Of a stretch of DNA of 22,500 nucleotides, positions 1 through 8,637 are shown in pieces. A program made the translations under genes and the position numbers. Origin of the DNA: Prorocentrum cordatum (Eukaryota; Sar; Dinophyceae; Prorocentrales; Prorocentraceae); contig CAUYUJ010005696.1 in assembly GCA_963575745.1 (NCBI GenBank), forward strand, positions 1-22,500, written 5' to 3'. The notes below the pieces were generated by a model. The model was not told the origin of the DNA, did not search any database, and saw only the letters and a program-made list of their open reading frames with translations. How positions within the stretch are numbered: the first letter of the stretch is position 1; each line of letters opens with the position of its first letter.

Positions 1-1
1 G

Positions 2-105
2 TGCACCGAACTGCCGCAAACGGATGCCCCCGCATGCCCCCGCCCATCGACAACTAGCGGGAGCTGCCGGCGGCTGGGGGGTATCTGCTTTGGGCGGTTC
101 GGTGC
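2..105. repeat. Short terminal-inverted-repeat element (F5)
   Basis: The first bases TGCACCGAACTGCC and, inverted, the bases ending near 105 (GGGCGGTTCGGTGCA) form imperfect terminal inverted repeats of about 26 bp around a GC-rich core. The size and form resemble a small non-autonomous DNA transposon. No second copy is visible here, and the left flank is cut by the window edge, so a target-site duplication cannot be tested. Confidence 0.55.
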
Positions 106-271
106 AAATACCGATGGAACTCACCCCCCCTGGGCCCCCCCCCTTTCTGGGATCCCGATCAGAGCGTGCGTCGGCGCCAACATATGTTTGTCCACCGAGG
201 GACTTCCACACGACGTGGGCGGCGCAACGAGTGCCGACACAGGCTGCGCGCTATCGGCGGACCCGAGCAAG

Positions 272-322
272 GTAAACACACGCACGCACACATGCACACA
301 CACGCACACACTCTTGGGCTTG
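272..322. repeat. CA/CACG microsatellite
   Basis: An interrupted ACAC/GCAC dinucleotide tract. The rest of 106-460 shows no gene or repeat that I can support; the overlapping frames there look like GC-rich chance frames. Confidence 0.8.
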
Positions 323-439
323 CACACGTGCTGAGAATCATCGGGCCTGTGGGGAGACACCCGCAGTGCAGCAGCCGATTGCTGGGCCGGGCCGAGCAAC
401 AGTTACCCCAGGTCCCCCTGACGGTTCTGCTACGACGAG

Positions 440-603
440 GGCATTGGATAAGATCCGACGCTTCAACAAAATTGGAGCCCGGCACTTTCTGGCAGTTTTC
501 GGCCTCTGGGGCCCTCACTGGGCCTCGGGAATATAAAAAACGACTCAGGACGAAAAATCTGCCCAAGGGAAACGGTCCAGACCTCGGGGGCCCACCAATA
601 ATA
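440..603. repeat. Dispersed F6 monomer, single diverged copy
   Basis: Contains the core seen in the arrays at 9510-10465 and 11693-12460: TTTCGGCCTCTGGGG, then a GGGCCCTCACTGGGCC-like block, then GACTCAGGACGAAAAA and GGTCCAGACCTCGGGGG. A second solitary copy, inverted, is at 20895-21040. A weaker relic may lie at about 1215-1300. Confidence 0.65.
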
Positions 604-651
604 ATAATCATTGGAGAAGCACGATGACTGAGAAGGAACCATTGTCGAGCG

Positions 652-975
652 GGTGGTAATTTGGGGTGACCTAAATGGAGGTGAAGAGAAGTACCCCAAA
701 GGGGCCCTTTGGGGCCCCTTTTGGCCGGCTATTGGCTCCAGAAGTGGCCCTACAGGGCCCTGTAGGGCCCTTTCCTTTATACCCAATTTAAGTCACTCCC
801 CCATTACCATTAGGTCGGGCCTGTCCCCCTACAGGAGGATGTTGGGCGATCTTTTTTGTAATCCTCCAAAGATATTCAAAACTAGTCCAAACATCGTCCC
901 CAAACTATGTTTGACTATGTTTGAATTTCCCTCCTGTAGAAGGACAAGCCCGCCTGAACATTATCACCCATCCGT
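652..975. repeat. Long repeat copy 1 carrying an F4 insertion
   Basis: Homologous to 20033-20330. Shared blocks are GGGGTGACCTAAATGG, a GGTGAAGAGAAG block, stacked GGGGCCC palindromes (AAAGGGGCCCTTTGGGG), and CCCCATTACCATT immediately before the F4 element. Homology continues to the right of F4 (ATCACCCATCCG here, GCCACCCGCCCG there). Both copies carry F4 at the same position, so the insertion came before duplication of the larger unit. Confidence 0.75.
810..958. mobile_element. F4 non-autonomous DNA transposon, copy 1
   Basis: A 149-bp element with terminal inverted repeats starting TTAGGTCGGGCCTGTCCCCC on the left and, reversed, the related TTCAGGCGGGCTTGTCC on the right. The 8 bases before it (CATTACCA, 802-809) and after it (CATTATCA, 959-966) match at 7 of 8, a diverged 8-bp target-site duplication. 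The interior is A/T-rich and has no coding capacity. Eight-bp duplications are known for hAT, P, Merlin and Novosib transposons; the superfamily is not assigned. Confidence 0.8.
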
Positions 976-1304
976 ATCACCCATCCGACATTGCATACGG
1001 ATCCAAAGTCAAGCAACCCGTGGAACACCGACCGAGGACTGCTCGCGCGGCGAGTGCGCCCGTCGTCCCTGGGCCGCGCGGGCGGCTTCGGGAACGGCGC
1101 GGCGAGTCCCGCGACCGTGCTCGGTCGGGGGCCGCTCCGGGGAGTCACGCCGGGGGGCGCGGTGAAGCGGTATCGGAGCATGGCCTTCCCAGACATCCGA
1201 CGGCGCGATCTCTTCGCAACGTGAAGCCCCGGAAGTCTGGACCTCTTCCCCGGGACCAATGCTCCACCCCCGGTCGTTTCTGAGCATTCCGCAGGGCCCG
1301 GTGA
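959..1304. other. Unassigned GC-rich stretch
   Basis: No gene that I can support; frames are open on both strands, as expected for GC-rich sequence. Bases 1215-1300 (a CCGGAAGTCTGGACC block followed by TTCCCCGGGACC) weakly resemble one arm of the F6 monomer. Confidence 0.5.
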
Positions 1305-1510
1305 GCAGAAGCGGAGGCGGAACGCCATGACCACAAACTCGTGGCCTCCCGCGCGGATTCCTTGGACCTGCGCGGGGCCCCCCTCCCGGGTGCGCGGAGC
1401 GCGCTGGGGGCGGCGCCAGAGGCGCCGCCGGGGGGGCCCAGGCGCGCGGACCAAAGAAATCCGCGCGCGGGGCGCCAAAAGTTTATGTTTATGGCGTTTT
1501 GTTCTTCTTC
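1305..1510. repeat. F1 palindromic element, copy A
   Basis: A foldback element of about 206 bp. The right arm ends GTTTATGTTTATGGCG then GTTCTTCTTC. The left arm carries the inverse in diverged form (GGAACGCCATGACCACAAAC). Both arms continue inward through CCGCGCGGATT to a GC-rich centre, GGTGCGCGGAGCGCGC. There is no coding capacity. Confidence 0.75.
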
Positions 1511-1634
1511 CAGTGAGGGCCGCTCGAAGCCGAGAATTGCCGAAAACGCCTGCCGCCGTGACTCGTCCGCAGTGCGAGCAGGTCAGGGCTTTTGCGCGCT
1601 CCCAGGCCGGCCGCACGCAGGAGTGGCCCTATGG

Positions 1635-1789
1635 TTAGGTCGGGTATGTCCCCCTACAGGCGGATTTTGAACGACAAATATTTACAAAAAATGCCCCCCA
1701 AATGGTCAAATATTGTTTTTCTTATCGTCACCATATTACTTTGGACTATTTGAGAATATTCCTCCTGTTGAGGGACGTGCCCGACTTAA
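1635..1789. mobile_element. F4 non-autonomous DNA transposon, copy 2
   Basis: A 155-bp element. The left end is TTAGGTCGGGTATGTCCCCC. The right end, reversed, is TTAAGTCGGGCACGTCCCTC. The flanking 8-mers CCCTATGG (1627-1634) and CCCTGTGG (1790-1797) differ at one base. The interior is A/T-rich and non-coding. Confidence 0.85.
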
Positions 1790-1916
1790 CCCTGTGGGCG
1801 GCAAGAGTGACCTTGGGTGCGCGGCATGATGGGGCGGCGAGAAATGGGGGGATGGGGGCGGGCAGATCCAAGAGCGCCAGCCAACACTGGAGCGACCCCC
1901 GTGGGCCCGCACCAAA

Positions 1917-2190
1917 ATAGAAGAAAAAAGAAAACCATACAAATAGGTCGGGCATGTCCCCCTACAGGCGGCTTTTGGACAAACATATTTGTTATTCCAA
2001 TTTTAGAATATTCCCCCTGTGGAGGGACACGCCCGACTTAACCATAAACGTACCTCCCGGGCGCGCGGAGCGCGCCAGGGGCGCGCCGGAATCGCGCCGC
2101 CTGGGGGCCCCAACGCGGATCCAAAAGGCCCGCGCGGAACGCAAAAAGTCTATGTTTATGGCGTTTGTTCTTCTTCGACAAAGGTCACTC
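1917..2190. repeat. F1 palindromic element, copy B, split by an F4 insertion
   Basis: The right arm ends with CTATGTTTATGGCG and GTTCTTCTTC. The left arm is interrupted: its outer part AGAAGAAAAAAGAAAACC lies at 1919-1936 and its inner part resumes at 2042 with CCATAAACGTACC, with F4 copy 3 between. Removing F4 and one target duplication restores a left arm in register with the right arm, so F1 is older than this F4 insertion. Confidence 0.65.
1943..2041. mobile_element. F4 non-autonomous DNA transposon, copy 3 (nested)
   Basis: The shortest copy, 99 bp. The left end is ATAGGTCGGGCATGTCCCCC and the reversed right end is TTAAGTCGGGCGTGTCCC. The flanking 8-mers CCATACAA (1935-1942) and CCATAAAC (2042-2049) match at 6 of 8. 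It sits inside the left arm of F1 copy B. It lacks part of the interior found in the 149-155 bp copies. Confidence 0.8.
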
Positions 2191-2370
2191 CTACGCGCAG
2201 CCGGCCACAAGGGGTCTGACGCCGCGCCGCGCTCCGCTGCGCCCAACGCTGGCGTCGGCGCTGGCGCGGCGGCCGCAGCTGCCGGGAAGGGCGCCGCCGA
2301 CTTGGCCGCCTCAGCCCCGCGCTGCCCGTCCCCCCTCGGCTGCGCTCGCAAGTGTGGCCCCACAAACAAG

Positions 2371-2530
2371 TCACTCCTCCTCCTCCTCCTCCTCCTCCTC
2401 TGCTCGTCCTCCTCCTCTCTTTATGATTGTTATCATCTATTCGTATCACTATTATTGTTGTTATTATTCGTATGTTTCGTGTTATCATGTTTATGATTTT
2501 TCCTCCTCCTCCTTTTCTTATAAGGCCACA
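2371..2530. repeat. CTC microsatellite and adjoining A/T-rich low-complexity sequence
   Basis: A pure TCC/CTC tract at about 2371-2400 and a shorter one near 2405-2420, followed by ATTATTGTTGTTATTATT and further TCC units near 2500-2515. No gene. Confidence 0.85.
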
Positions 2531-3352
2531 TTGTGACCGTGTATCTACATATGTAAACATATACGCTGTTCCATATGTATTGCGTGTGTATATAAATATC
2601 CGGGTGAGGAGGCCGAATGGTCATTAATTGTCGCTTGGTGCGTGGCTGAAGCGTGGTTCCGAGGTGCGGATTGGTGTTGCGTCGCGGTTTGTTGTCGTTC
2701 TTGTCGTCGTCACACTCGTGATCCGGCCCGCGAGCCACCCGCGACACACCCCGCGCCCCCCTCACTCGTATCCGCAGCTGCGGGGTATCGTCTCTCTCTT
2801 TATCTGTATATTTCTCTTTGTTTTGGCTCGTTGATTTCTCTTTGTTTTGTTTTTTTATATCTCTCTCTCTCTCTCTCCTCTCTGGCTCTTTTTTATATAT
2901 CTCTACATGTTTCTTTGTCCCTCGGTGTGTATTTATACATTTATGAAGTTGATATATATATATACACACACATACACACATCATACATATACATACACGC
3001 ATGCCAAAACAATCGCGGTCGCTTCGCCCGCGCTCGAGTTCTAGCTGGGCTGGATTGCCGATGCCCTGGGGATCTCTATTGTGTGGCATTTATTTTTTTT
3101 TCTGGGGGTACCAACATTGCACTGTACCATCTGAATATGTGTATATATACATATATATATATGTATATATGTAAAACTACTGTTATGGTGCATCAATTTC
3201 GCGTTCGTTCTACGTATACATGTCAGAGTGAAACTCCGAAGTGCCACTATTCGTCCCTAGGTGTGTGAATGAAGTGCAAACCCGTGGGGCAGATTATGTT
3301 TGTTGCGTTGTTGTTGTTGTTGTTGTTGCTGTTGTTTATTGTCGTCGCCCCC
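2531..3352. repeat. Low-complexity stretch: CT, TA/CA, GTT tracts
   Basis: Contains a CT tract (about 2858-2880), TA/CA tracts (about 2952-2990 and 3138-3172) and a GTT tract (3303-3340). The phrase CCCCCTCACTCGTATCCGC at about 2756 recurs as a variant near 3700, so both flanks of the next minisatellite share sequence. No supported gene. Confidence 0.7.
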
Positions 3353-3575
3353 CCCGCGACCCACCCGCGACCCACCCCGCGACCCACCCCGCGACCCACC
3401 CCGCGACCCACCCCGCGACCCACCCGCGACCCACCCCGCGACCCACCCCGCGACCCACCCGCGACCCAACCCGAGGCACACCCCGCGACCCACCCTGCGA
3501 CCCACCCCGCGACCCACCCCGCGACCTACTCCGCGACCCCCCCGCGACCCATTTGCGACCCACCCGCGACCGATC
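3353..3575. repeat. CGCGACCCACCC minisatellite
   Basis: Tandem units of 11-12 bp, CGCGACCCACCCC, with some interrupted variants towards the right end. The Arg/Thr/Pro-rich or Gly/Trp-rich frames across it are products of the repeat, not genes. The inverted phrase TCGCGGGTCGTGTCGCGGG appears again near 13082. Confidence 0.9.
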
Positions 3576-3576
3576 C

Positions 3577-3777
3577 TCATTGGTTTGAAGAAAAAATCGG
3601 CGCCTGCGGCGGGCTCGTTGTATAATTTGTGAAAATGAAACTTTGGCGCCTGCGGTTGGCTTCTCCAGAGTCTCGCAAACTGCCGACGTCCCCACCGCCC
3701 CCCTCACTCTTATCCGCATCTGCTGGGTGCTGCGTCTATTCGTTCTGACAGGATGAAAAGTATACCCAATTTCGAAG

Positions 3778-3820
<43 letters not shown>

Positions 3821-4018
3821 AATACATATATATATACACATACGTATATATATATATATATACACATACGAAACTGCATTGCTGCTTCGCGCCAAGCACT
3901 TCTGTCTTTTAATGATAGCATGCAGGTTGAAGGGCAGGAGGGTGAAACATGACGTGTAGCGATCAGTCCTTGCCGCATATCCGACATCGTAGCGATAACA
4001 TTTCTCATCGTGGTTCCC
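3577..4018. repeat. TA microsatellite (about 3777-3870) within unassigned sequence
   Basis: A long TA/TATACA dinucleotide tract at 3777-3870. The flanks 3577-3776 and 3871-4018 show no repeat or gene that I recognise. A + frame opens at 3949 and runs to 4284 with a protein-like C-terminal half, but it overlaps the opposite-strand candidate at 4019-4831 and neither is proven. Confidence 0.6.
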
Positions 4019-4831
4019 TCATGTCTCCCCTTCCTCTTCTTCGTCCTCACTCTGCCCTGCGAATGATACCCCGTTCTCGTCAATTTTCTCTGCGAGAGCC
4101 CTTCCTAGGACGGCCTCTTGCCAGGCCCGGGAAAACTGGCGAGGGCTGCTCGGGGGGCCTTTCTGAAGGCATTTCGGACGCCGTCTCGGGGCCTCTTCGG
4201 GCCACCCACTTCCCAGCCGCGGCCCCCCAGAACGACTGGGCCACGATTCGTCACGCTTTAGAAGGCGCCTTTGGGAAGAGATGAGGACTGCTTGGGCGGC
4301 GGCCGAGCCGATCCAAACCTCGGAAATAGCGGTGCAAAGCGCGATCGTTCCGCTGGGAGTTCCGCCCTGTTTCGGGCCCCTGGGCCTTCGCGCCCGGCAG
4401 ATTCCGGAAGCCCAGAAGACAGAAATGTGGCCATCTCTTGCGGGCGCCTTCTCTCCCCCCCGCCACCTTCCGCCGCCTTGCAGCCGGCGCCCGCCGGCAG
4501 ATGCGGCCTCGCCTCGCTTCTGCTGACCTTCTGCCGCCCTTCCTATCCGTTTGGGTCGCCCCTCCCGTCGCCTGGGAAGTCCCGCGGGGCGCGACGAGAC
4601 CACCGCTCGAAACTGCGCGGCGCGACCCACAGTCGGCCGGCGCCCGCGAGGGCCGGCGAGCACGGGCCGATAAGGCAGCCGCGCCCTAGCCCCGCCCCCG
4701 CGCACCCCCGCCGCTGCATAGGGCGGCGCTTGCAGGGGCAGCCCCGCCCCCCCTCTGCGGAAGCGCGGCGCTCGGGCCCCTGCGCTGCAGCGCGGCCAAG
4801 AACCTCGACCCAGCTTGCCGAAGTCCAACAC
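4019..4831 (-). CDS. Candidate open frame, unknown product
   Basis: A 270-codon minus-strand frame. I do not recognise any family. The N-terminal two thirds are Arg/Gly/Ala-rich, as any frame would be in such GC-rich DNA. The middle (residues about 150-195) is more protein-like, for example ISEVWIGSAAAQAVLIS, and the C-terminus has a mixed composition with an acidic end (SEDEEEEGET). No signal peptide or membrane segment is evident. It lies just downstream of the coding-like minus-strand region at 5098-7620 and could be a terminal exon of the same locus, but no splice site is demonstrated. The opposite strand is also open at 3949-4284 and 4271-4864. This may be a chance frame. Confidence 0.2.
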   Translation of the reverse strand: MLDFGKLGRGSWPRCSAGARAPRFRRGGAGLPLQAPPYAAAGVRGGGARARLPYRPVLAGPRGRRPTVGRAAQFRAVVSSRPAGLPRRREGRPKRIGRAAEGQQKRGEAASAGGRRLQGGGRWRGGEKAPARDGHISVFWASGICRARRPRGPKQGGTPSGTIALCTAISEVWIGSAAAQAVLISSQRRLLKRDESWPSRSGGPRLGSGWPEEAPRRRPKCLQKGPPSSPRQFSRAWQEAVLGRALAEKIDENGVSFAGQSEDEEEEGET

Positions 4832-5097
4832 CGAAGCGCCGCTCTAGCTTCGCTGGCCAACTAGCAGAGGGCCTGGGCCGGCCACTGGGGCCCCGAGGCG
4901 AGAGGGGGGCCCTGGGGGGGCGAGGGGGCGAAGCTGCAACCGCACCGTTCGCTGCCTCTTCTGCTCCTTTCCGCCCCGGCCCGTGGCCCTCGACCAATCG
5001 CCCCCCTTGGAAGCCGGCGCCTCCGCGCCCATGGCCGCCCTCGAGCGAGCGGCGACGTCGCGGCGCACCTAGGCGCCCGCCGCCGAGAGCGCCCCAT

Positions 5098-6442
5098 TCA
5101 CCCCCTCAGCGCGGTGTAGTGGTTGACCGCAAAGACCCACTTCACCTCTCCCGAGCCCGCGGCCTCGTCGTCGCCCCCGCGCCCCCGAGTGCCTTCGCGC
5201 GGAGACACCTCGCGGCCGCGAACTTCGCAGGCGGGCCCTGCGCTTGCTTGCTCATGCGGGGTGCAACCTCTTTCCCCTGTTTCGCCCCCAGCGGTTCCAT
5301 TCCCTGCTCTGCCGCCGCCCCCGCCTCCGCCTCGTTGGCCTCCGCCGCATCTGCGATGCGGAAGACGGCCGCTCTCGCCGGCGCATCTGGTCTCTTGCCC
5401 AGCGAAATGCTGATGGAGCCCTGGCCCGACCCCATGCGCCTTCCCCTTCGCCTTGCGGCCCTCGCCCCCGCAGCGCGCCGCGGCCTGGCCCAGCGCTTCC
5501 CCCGTCGTGCTCGGCGTCTCGAGCGGGGCGGCAAAGTCGCAGCCGCGGCGGGGCGCCCTCGCGTTGTCCTCGCGCTGCAGCGCCAGCCTCGCCACAGCAT
5601 TGCCCATCGGCGAGGCATTGGCGCCCGACGCGGCGGCGGTAGGGGGGGCCGCTGCAGGGGGGCCCCGTCTGGACGCGCTGGGCATCGCCCCAGTAGGGCG
5701 CGCCTGACCAGCATGTCTTCCCTCGCAAACGCACACTCGAAGGACGGGCATCTCTTGCGCTTCAGATCTCCATCGGATAAGGGCCCCGTCGGATTGGTGA
5801 AGACCCCGCGCGCTGCATGCCCATGGTTGACCAGCTCACCCCCCCGTTGCATGCTTGGCTGCGCGCGCCACGTTCCAGCCAAGCGGCGGCCGGAGTCTCG
5901 GCGGTCGCGTCGGCTTCGCCCTCGAAGGCGAGGGCGCGTCGAAAACGCCGCGGCCCCACGGCCCCGAGCCACCTCGCCCCGCGGCCCCGTCGGCCCAGGC
6001 TGGCCGCCGCGCAGACAAGGAAACGGCGCCGCGCCCCAAGCTGGTCGAGCGCAGCCACCTTCTGCCAGAAGTGACTCATGTCCTCCGCCAGCAGCGCCAG
6101 CACGCCCGTCGGCGGCCCCTTATCCCATCCACCTCGAAGGGGGACCGCCCGAAAATGGTCGCGCGGACGACAGGCGCGGGGTCGCGCCTGTCCTCGCTTG
6201 GCTCGCGGCGCCTCCTCAACCACCTCTGTCGCCTCAACAACAGCGCGCCCGCGACCATCGGGGCCCTCGCCGCGCGCCGAATCTCTCGATTGGGCCTTTG
6301 TGCATAATGTGCCGGTGAGTGAGGCAGTCCGCGTGGCTCGCGGACCTGCGGCGGCCGATTCAGCTCGCTCTTGGCGAGCGGCAATCCCCGGGCAATTGAG
6401 ACACACCAACGGAACGCATGATTTCCACAGCCAGACCTTCAA
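5098..6442 (-). pseudogene. Degenerate or exon-split coding-like region, unknown protein
   Basis: All three minus frames are open for long distances. Protein-like patches jump between frames: MSHFWQKVAALDQLG near 6040-6080, CPSFECAFAREDMLVRRALL near 5695-5755, and GNAVARLALQREDNARAP near 5560-5610. Stretches between them read as Arg/Gly/Ala-rich noise. I recognise no domain and cannot assign a start, a stop or introns. The plus strand holds a 399-codon frame at 5119-6318, but its Arg/Pro/Ser-rich composition looks like a shadow of GC-rich DNA. The patches together with those at 6600-7620 could be one old gene with frameshifts, one gene with introns, or several unrelated bits. A processed retrocopy is possible. 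Confidence 0.3.
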
Positions 6443-6651
6443 CTCCCGGCTGAGGCCCGCCTCTGAACGCGCGGCGAAGTAGCCTTGAATGCGTGAAGCT
6501 GGCTGCCCGGGCCCTGTCGGCGACCCCTACCTGGCGCGCGCCCGCGGCCCCCGGCTGCAAGCGCAAGCGCTCGGCGCGCGCCCGCGCCCCCCCGCGCTTG
6601 ACCCCCGCAGTCACTATTTCCATGGGGGATCGACGCATCGCAATTCCCCCC

Positions 6652-6846
6652 CACCTCTTCGAAAGAGAACAGGTCGTCGAAGAACACAAGGTGAGACGCG
6701 CCCATGATCGCGCAGGGCTTCTCCTCAAATGCGCCCGCGCACCTGTTCCTCCTGAGCGTCGGGTCGCAGTGCGCCTCGATGGCCTTGAACTCTTGCACCT
6801 CCGCCAACATCGCCACCGGGCGGTCGCGGACCACGACGAAGAGGCC
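6652..6846 (-). CDS. Coding-like segment (exon or gene fragment), unknown protein
   Basis: This is the most gene-like piece in the window. In the minus frame that starts GLFVVVRDRP, I counted 58 of 65 codons ending in G or C, while the residues are mixed and typical of a folded protein (AMLAEVQEFKAIEAHC, then SHLVFFDDLFSFEEV). Upstream the same frame meets a TAA at about 6888-6890, so the preceding segment must join by splicing or a frameshift. A CAG|GTATAA donor-like site lies near 6890-6898 and AG acceptors near 6846-6851, but the implied gap is only about 47-51 bp, short for an intron. Past residue 65 the frame becomes Gly/Arg-rich. No family is recognised. Confidence 0.4.
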
Positions 6847-6893
6847 TGGGCTCTTCACTCCTCCTTGCCTTGCACCTCTCTGAACTCAAATTA

Positions 6894-7146
6894 TACCTGT
6901 CTCCGTCCGAGTGGCGCGCGCCCTCGGGGAGCTCCGCCACGGTTATCCCAGCGCCCTCCGTCACTTGCAGATCCGCCGAGCAGTTCCAGATGCTTTGCCG
7001 TTTGACCTTATCAGCGCCTGCTTCAGATCCGTCAGCACCGTCGACAGCATGGGCGGTGAGTCCGTTGATCATCCTCTCGACTTGACTCTTTTTCCAGCGC
7101 CGCGAAAGAACCCTCGGCGCCGCCGCTGCCTCATCGCGGGCACCCG
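6894..7146 (-). CDS. Coding-like segment (exon or gene fragment), unknown protein
   Basis: The minus frame reads DEAAAAPRVLSRRWKKSQVE, then ERMINGLTAHAVDGADGSEA, and ends near AGITVAELPEGARHSDGDR. Composition is protein-like, though third positions are less G/C-biased than in 6652-6846. At its upstream end the preceding protein-like stretch (VARESLPTLIGAMPGG) lies in another frame, and the switch falls at the C5 homopolymer at 7147-7151. A one-base indel there would join them. No domain is recognised. Order and strand agree with 6652-6846 lying downstream. Confidence 0.4.
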
Positions 7147-7151
7147 CCCCC

Positions 7152-7620
7152 AGGCATGGCCCCAATCAGTGTCGGCAAACTCTCTCGGGCCACCCCCCGC
7201 AGCGCATCCGTCGCGGCCACCTCTGCGCATGACCATCCGCTGCGACGCAACGCCTCGGGCCGTCGAGGCGTCCGCCGCCCTGCCGCCGCCGTTCCGCCGA
7301 GGAAGCACAACTCCTTCGATCCTCGAAGGCACGGCCCTCCCTGTCGGGGGGGGGGCCGCAACACTCGGGTACGGGGGACTCGGGTTGGCCTGACGGGGCC
7401 ATCATGAAAAGGACAAGGCCAAATCTGAAATTTGACGCGAACTTCCGCTGCAAACATCCCACAAAACATGAACCGCCAGCATGCAAGACGCGTTCGTCAA
7501 AAAACGTCGGCAAACCCGAGTTCCGGCTCACTCGAATCTTGCAAGATCAGGTCGAGGGCTTCGGCTGTGAATCACCAAGATGTTGCATGTTCTGACAACC
7601 TCCCACGCTCTGCACCTCAC
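7152..7620 (-). pseudogene. Upstream coding-like remnants with an apparent frameshift
   Basis: One minus frame reads AEALDLILQDSSEPELGFAD and stops directly after the A6 homopolymer at 7499-7504. The frame offset by one base continues with DERVLHAGGSCFVGCLQRKF and then FGLVLFMMAPSG. The pattern looks like one reading frame broken by a one-base homopolymer indel. Further downstream (7232-7152) the likely frame is the one with VARESLPTLIGAMPGG. No family is recognised. It could be real decay or a consensus error in the assembly. Confidence 0.35.
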
Positions 7621-7929
7621 TCGTGCGGCGCGCTCTGCAACGACGACGGGAGTCGCCGAAGACTCTCCTATCCAACCTGAGGCAGGGTCGGCCGCAGCAG
7701 CAATGGAGCAAAGACGTGCGCAGGCGGACCCAATGAGTGATGCCATCCATCTGTCTTCCCTGCCATCCCCTAGCGTGCTCACGCGGTAATGTTCTGCAGC
7801 GCCTCTCTTACATTTGATGTCCCTTCTTACGGCGCGTTGCCAGCAATGCTCTCCTCTGCCCGCGGGTCCTTGGCGGTGGTGGTGGTGGTGCGTCTTCTTG
7901 GCGGCGCACACAGGGGGCGGGGGAAGTGG
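7621..7929. other. Unassigned sequence
   Basis: No repeat with a second copy and no supported gene. A minus frame continues from 7528 to 7911 with a moderately protein-like part (RWMASLIGSACARLC), which may be an upstream extension of the degenerate locus. A short GGT tract lies at 7873-7888. Confidence 0.4.
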
Positions 7930-8045
7930 GAAGTCTTCTTGGAAGGAGGCTGTATCTTAGAAGCCGCCGGCCCTACATCTGCACACAACGCCCGCGCCTT
8001 CTAAGAAGCAGGGCTGCTTCTGAGAAACCGTACCCCCTCCCCCTA
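7930..8045. repeat. F3 hairpin repeat, copy a
   Basis: The arms ATCTTAGAAG and CTTCTAAGAAGC fold around a loop containing CTACATCTGCACACAA, flanked by GCCGCCGGCC and CGCCCGCGCC. The homologue is at 14161-14292. It ends in CCCCCTCCCCCT in both copies. It is non-coding. Confidence 0.7.
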
Positions 8046-8253
8046 TACCCCCTTTCGGCGCGTGGCCGAGTGGTGGTAGCGCACCTTCTCCGCGACGTCC
8101 GATCTCAGGGCTGACCCCCGGCGCGCGGCGTTCCGAACCGCCGCCTGCGGTGCGACGGGGGTCGCCCTGCGTGCTCGGGCATCGCTCCACCACCCGGCAC
8201 CTCCCGAAGGAGAGGGGCCGCGATCAGGGGGGCCAGCTCGGGGGGCCCGCACC

Positions 8254-8324
8254 ATCGATCCTCGATGCTCGATGCTCGATGCTCGATCCTCGAAACTCGA
8301 TCCTCGATCCTCGAAACTCGACCC
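8254..8324. repeat. TCGATGC/TCGAAAC short tandem repeat
   Basis: About eight units of CTCGATGCT, CTCGATCCT or CTCGAAACT, spaced 7-9 bp apart. It is related in inverted sense to the TCGAGG array at 13757-14010. Confidence 0.8.
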
Positions 8325-8436
8325 TCCGTCCCACCCCCTCACTGGGAAGCACCGACCTGGAATCGGCAACACATCCAGCCAGCCTCGAACTTGCCCCTAT
8401 CCCTGAGATCGGCAAGCTACGAGGTTATAGCAATGT

Positions 8437-8637
8437 TATCGGGGGCGGCCAAGAGGGGAGCGTCTTGGGGGGGGGGGGGCACAAATCATGGCCGGCGGCA
8501 CGTGCGCGGCCCAAGGAGGGGGGCTGGGGACGTAATGAAATAGGAAGAGGCGCGATGAGATCTGGGGAGATATCATGGCCCCCGCCATGATATCCACCCC
8601 CTCCTATTCATTATCCCCCTCTTGGCCGCCCCCGATA
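8437..8637. mobile_element. F2 foldback element, copy a
   Basis: Terminal inverted repeats TATCGGGGGCGGCCAAGAGG are near-perfect at both ends. The interior includes CAAATCATGGCCGGCGGCAC and a perfect hairpin at 8569-8594 (stem GATATCATGGC, loop CCCC). The homologue is at 13520-13708. It is non-coding and non-autonomous in form; no clear target-site duplication was found. Confidence 0.75.

Noticed and set aside
3269-3899. Arg/Thr/Pro and Gly/Trp-rich frames over the CGCGACCCACCC minisatellite, and a Tyr/Ile frame over the TA tract
   Set aside because: Low-complexity translations of simple repeats.
5119-6318. 399-codon plus-strand open frame
   Set aside because: Composition is Arg/Ala/Pro/Ser-rich as expected of a shadow frame in GC-rich DNA, and the minus strand has the more protein-like patches.
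8057-8142. tRNA-like sequence: GGCGCGTGGCCGAGTGGT resembles the start and A box of a Leu/Ser tRNA, with GTTCCGAACC as a possible B box
   Set aside because: The 3' acceptor strand does not pair with the 5' end, no anticodon stem forms, and the box spacing (about 65 bp) is long. At most a chance match or a decayed tRNA-derived repeat.
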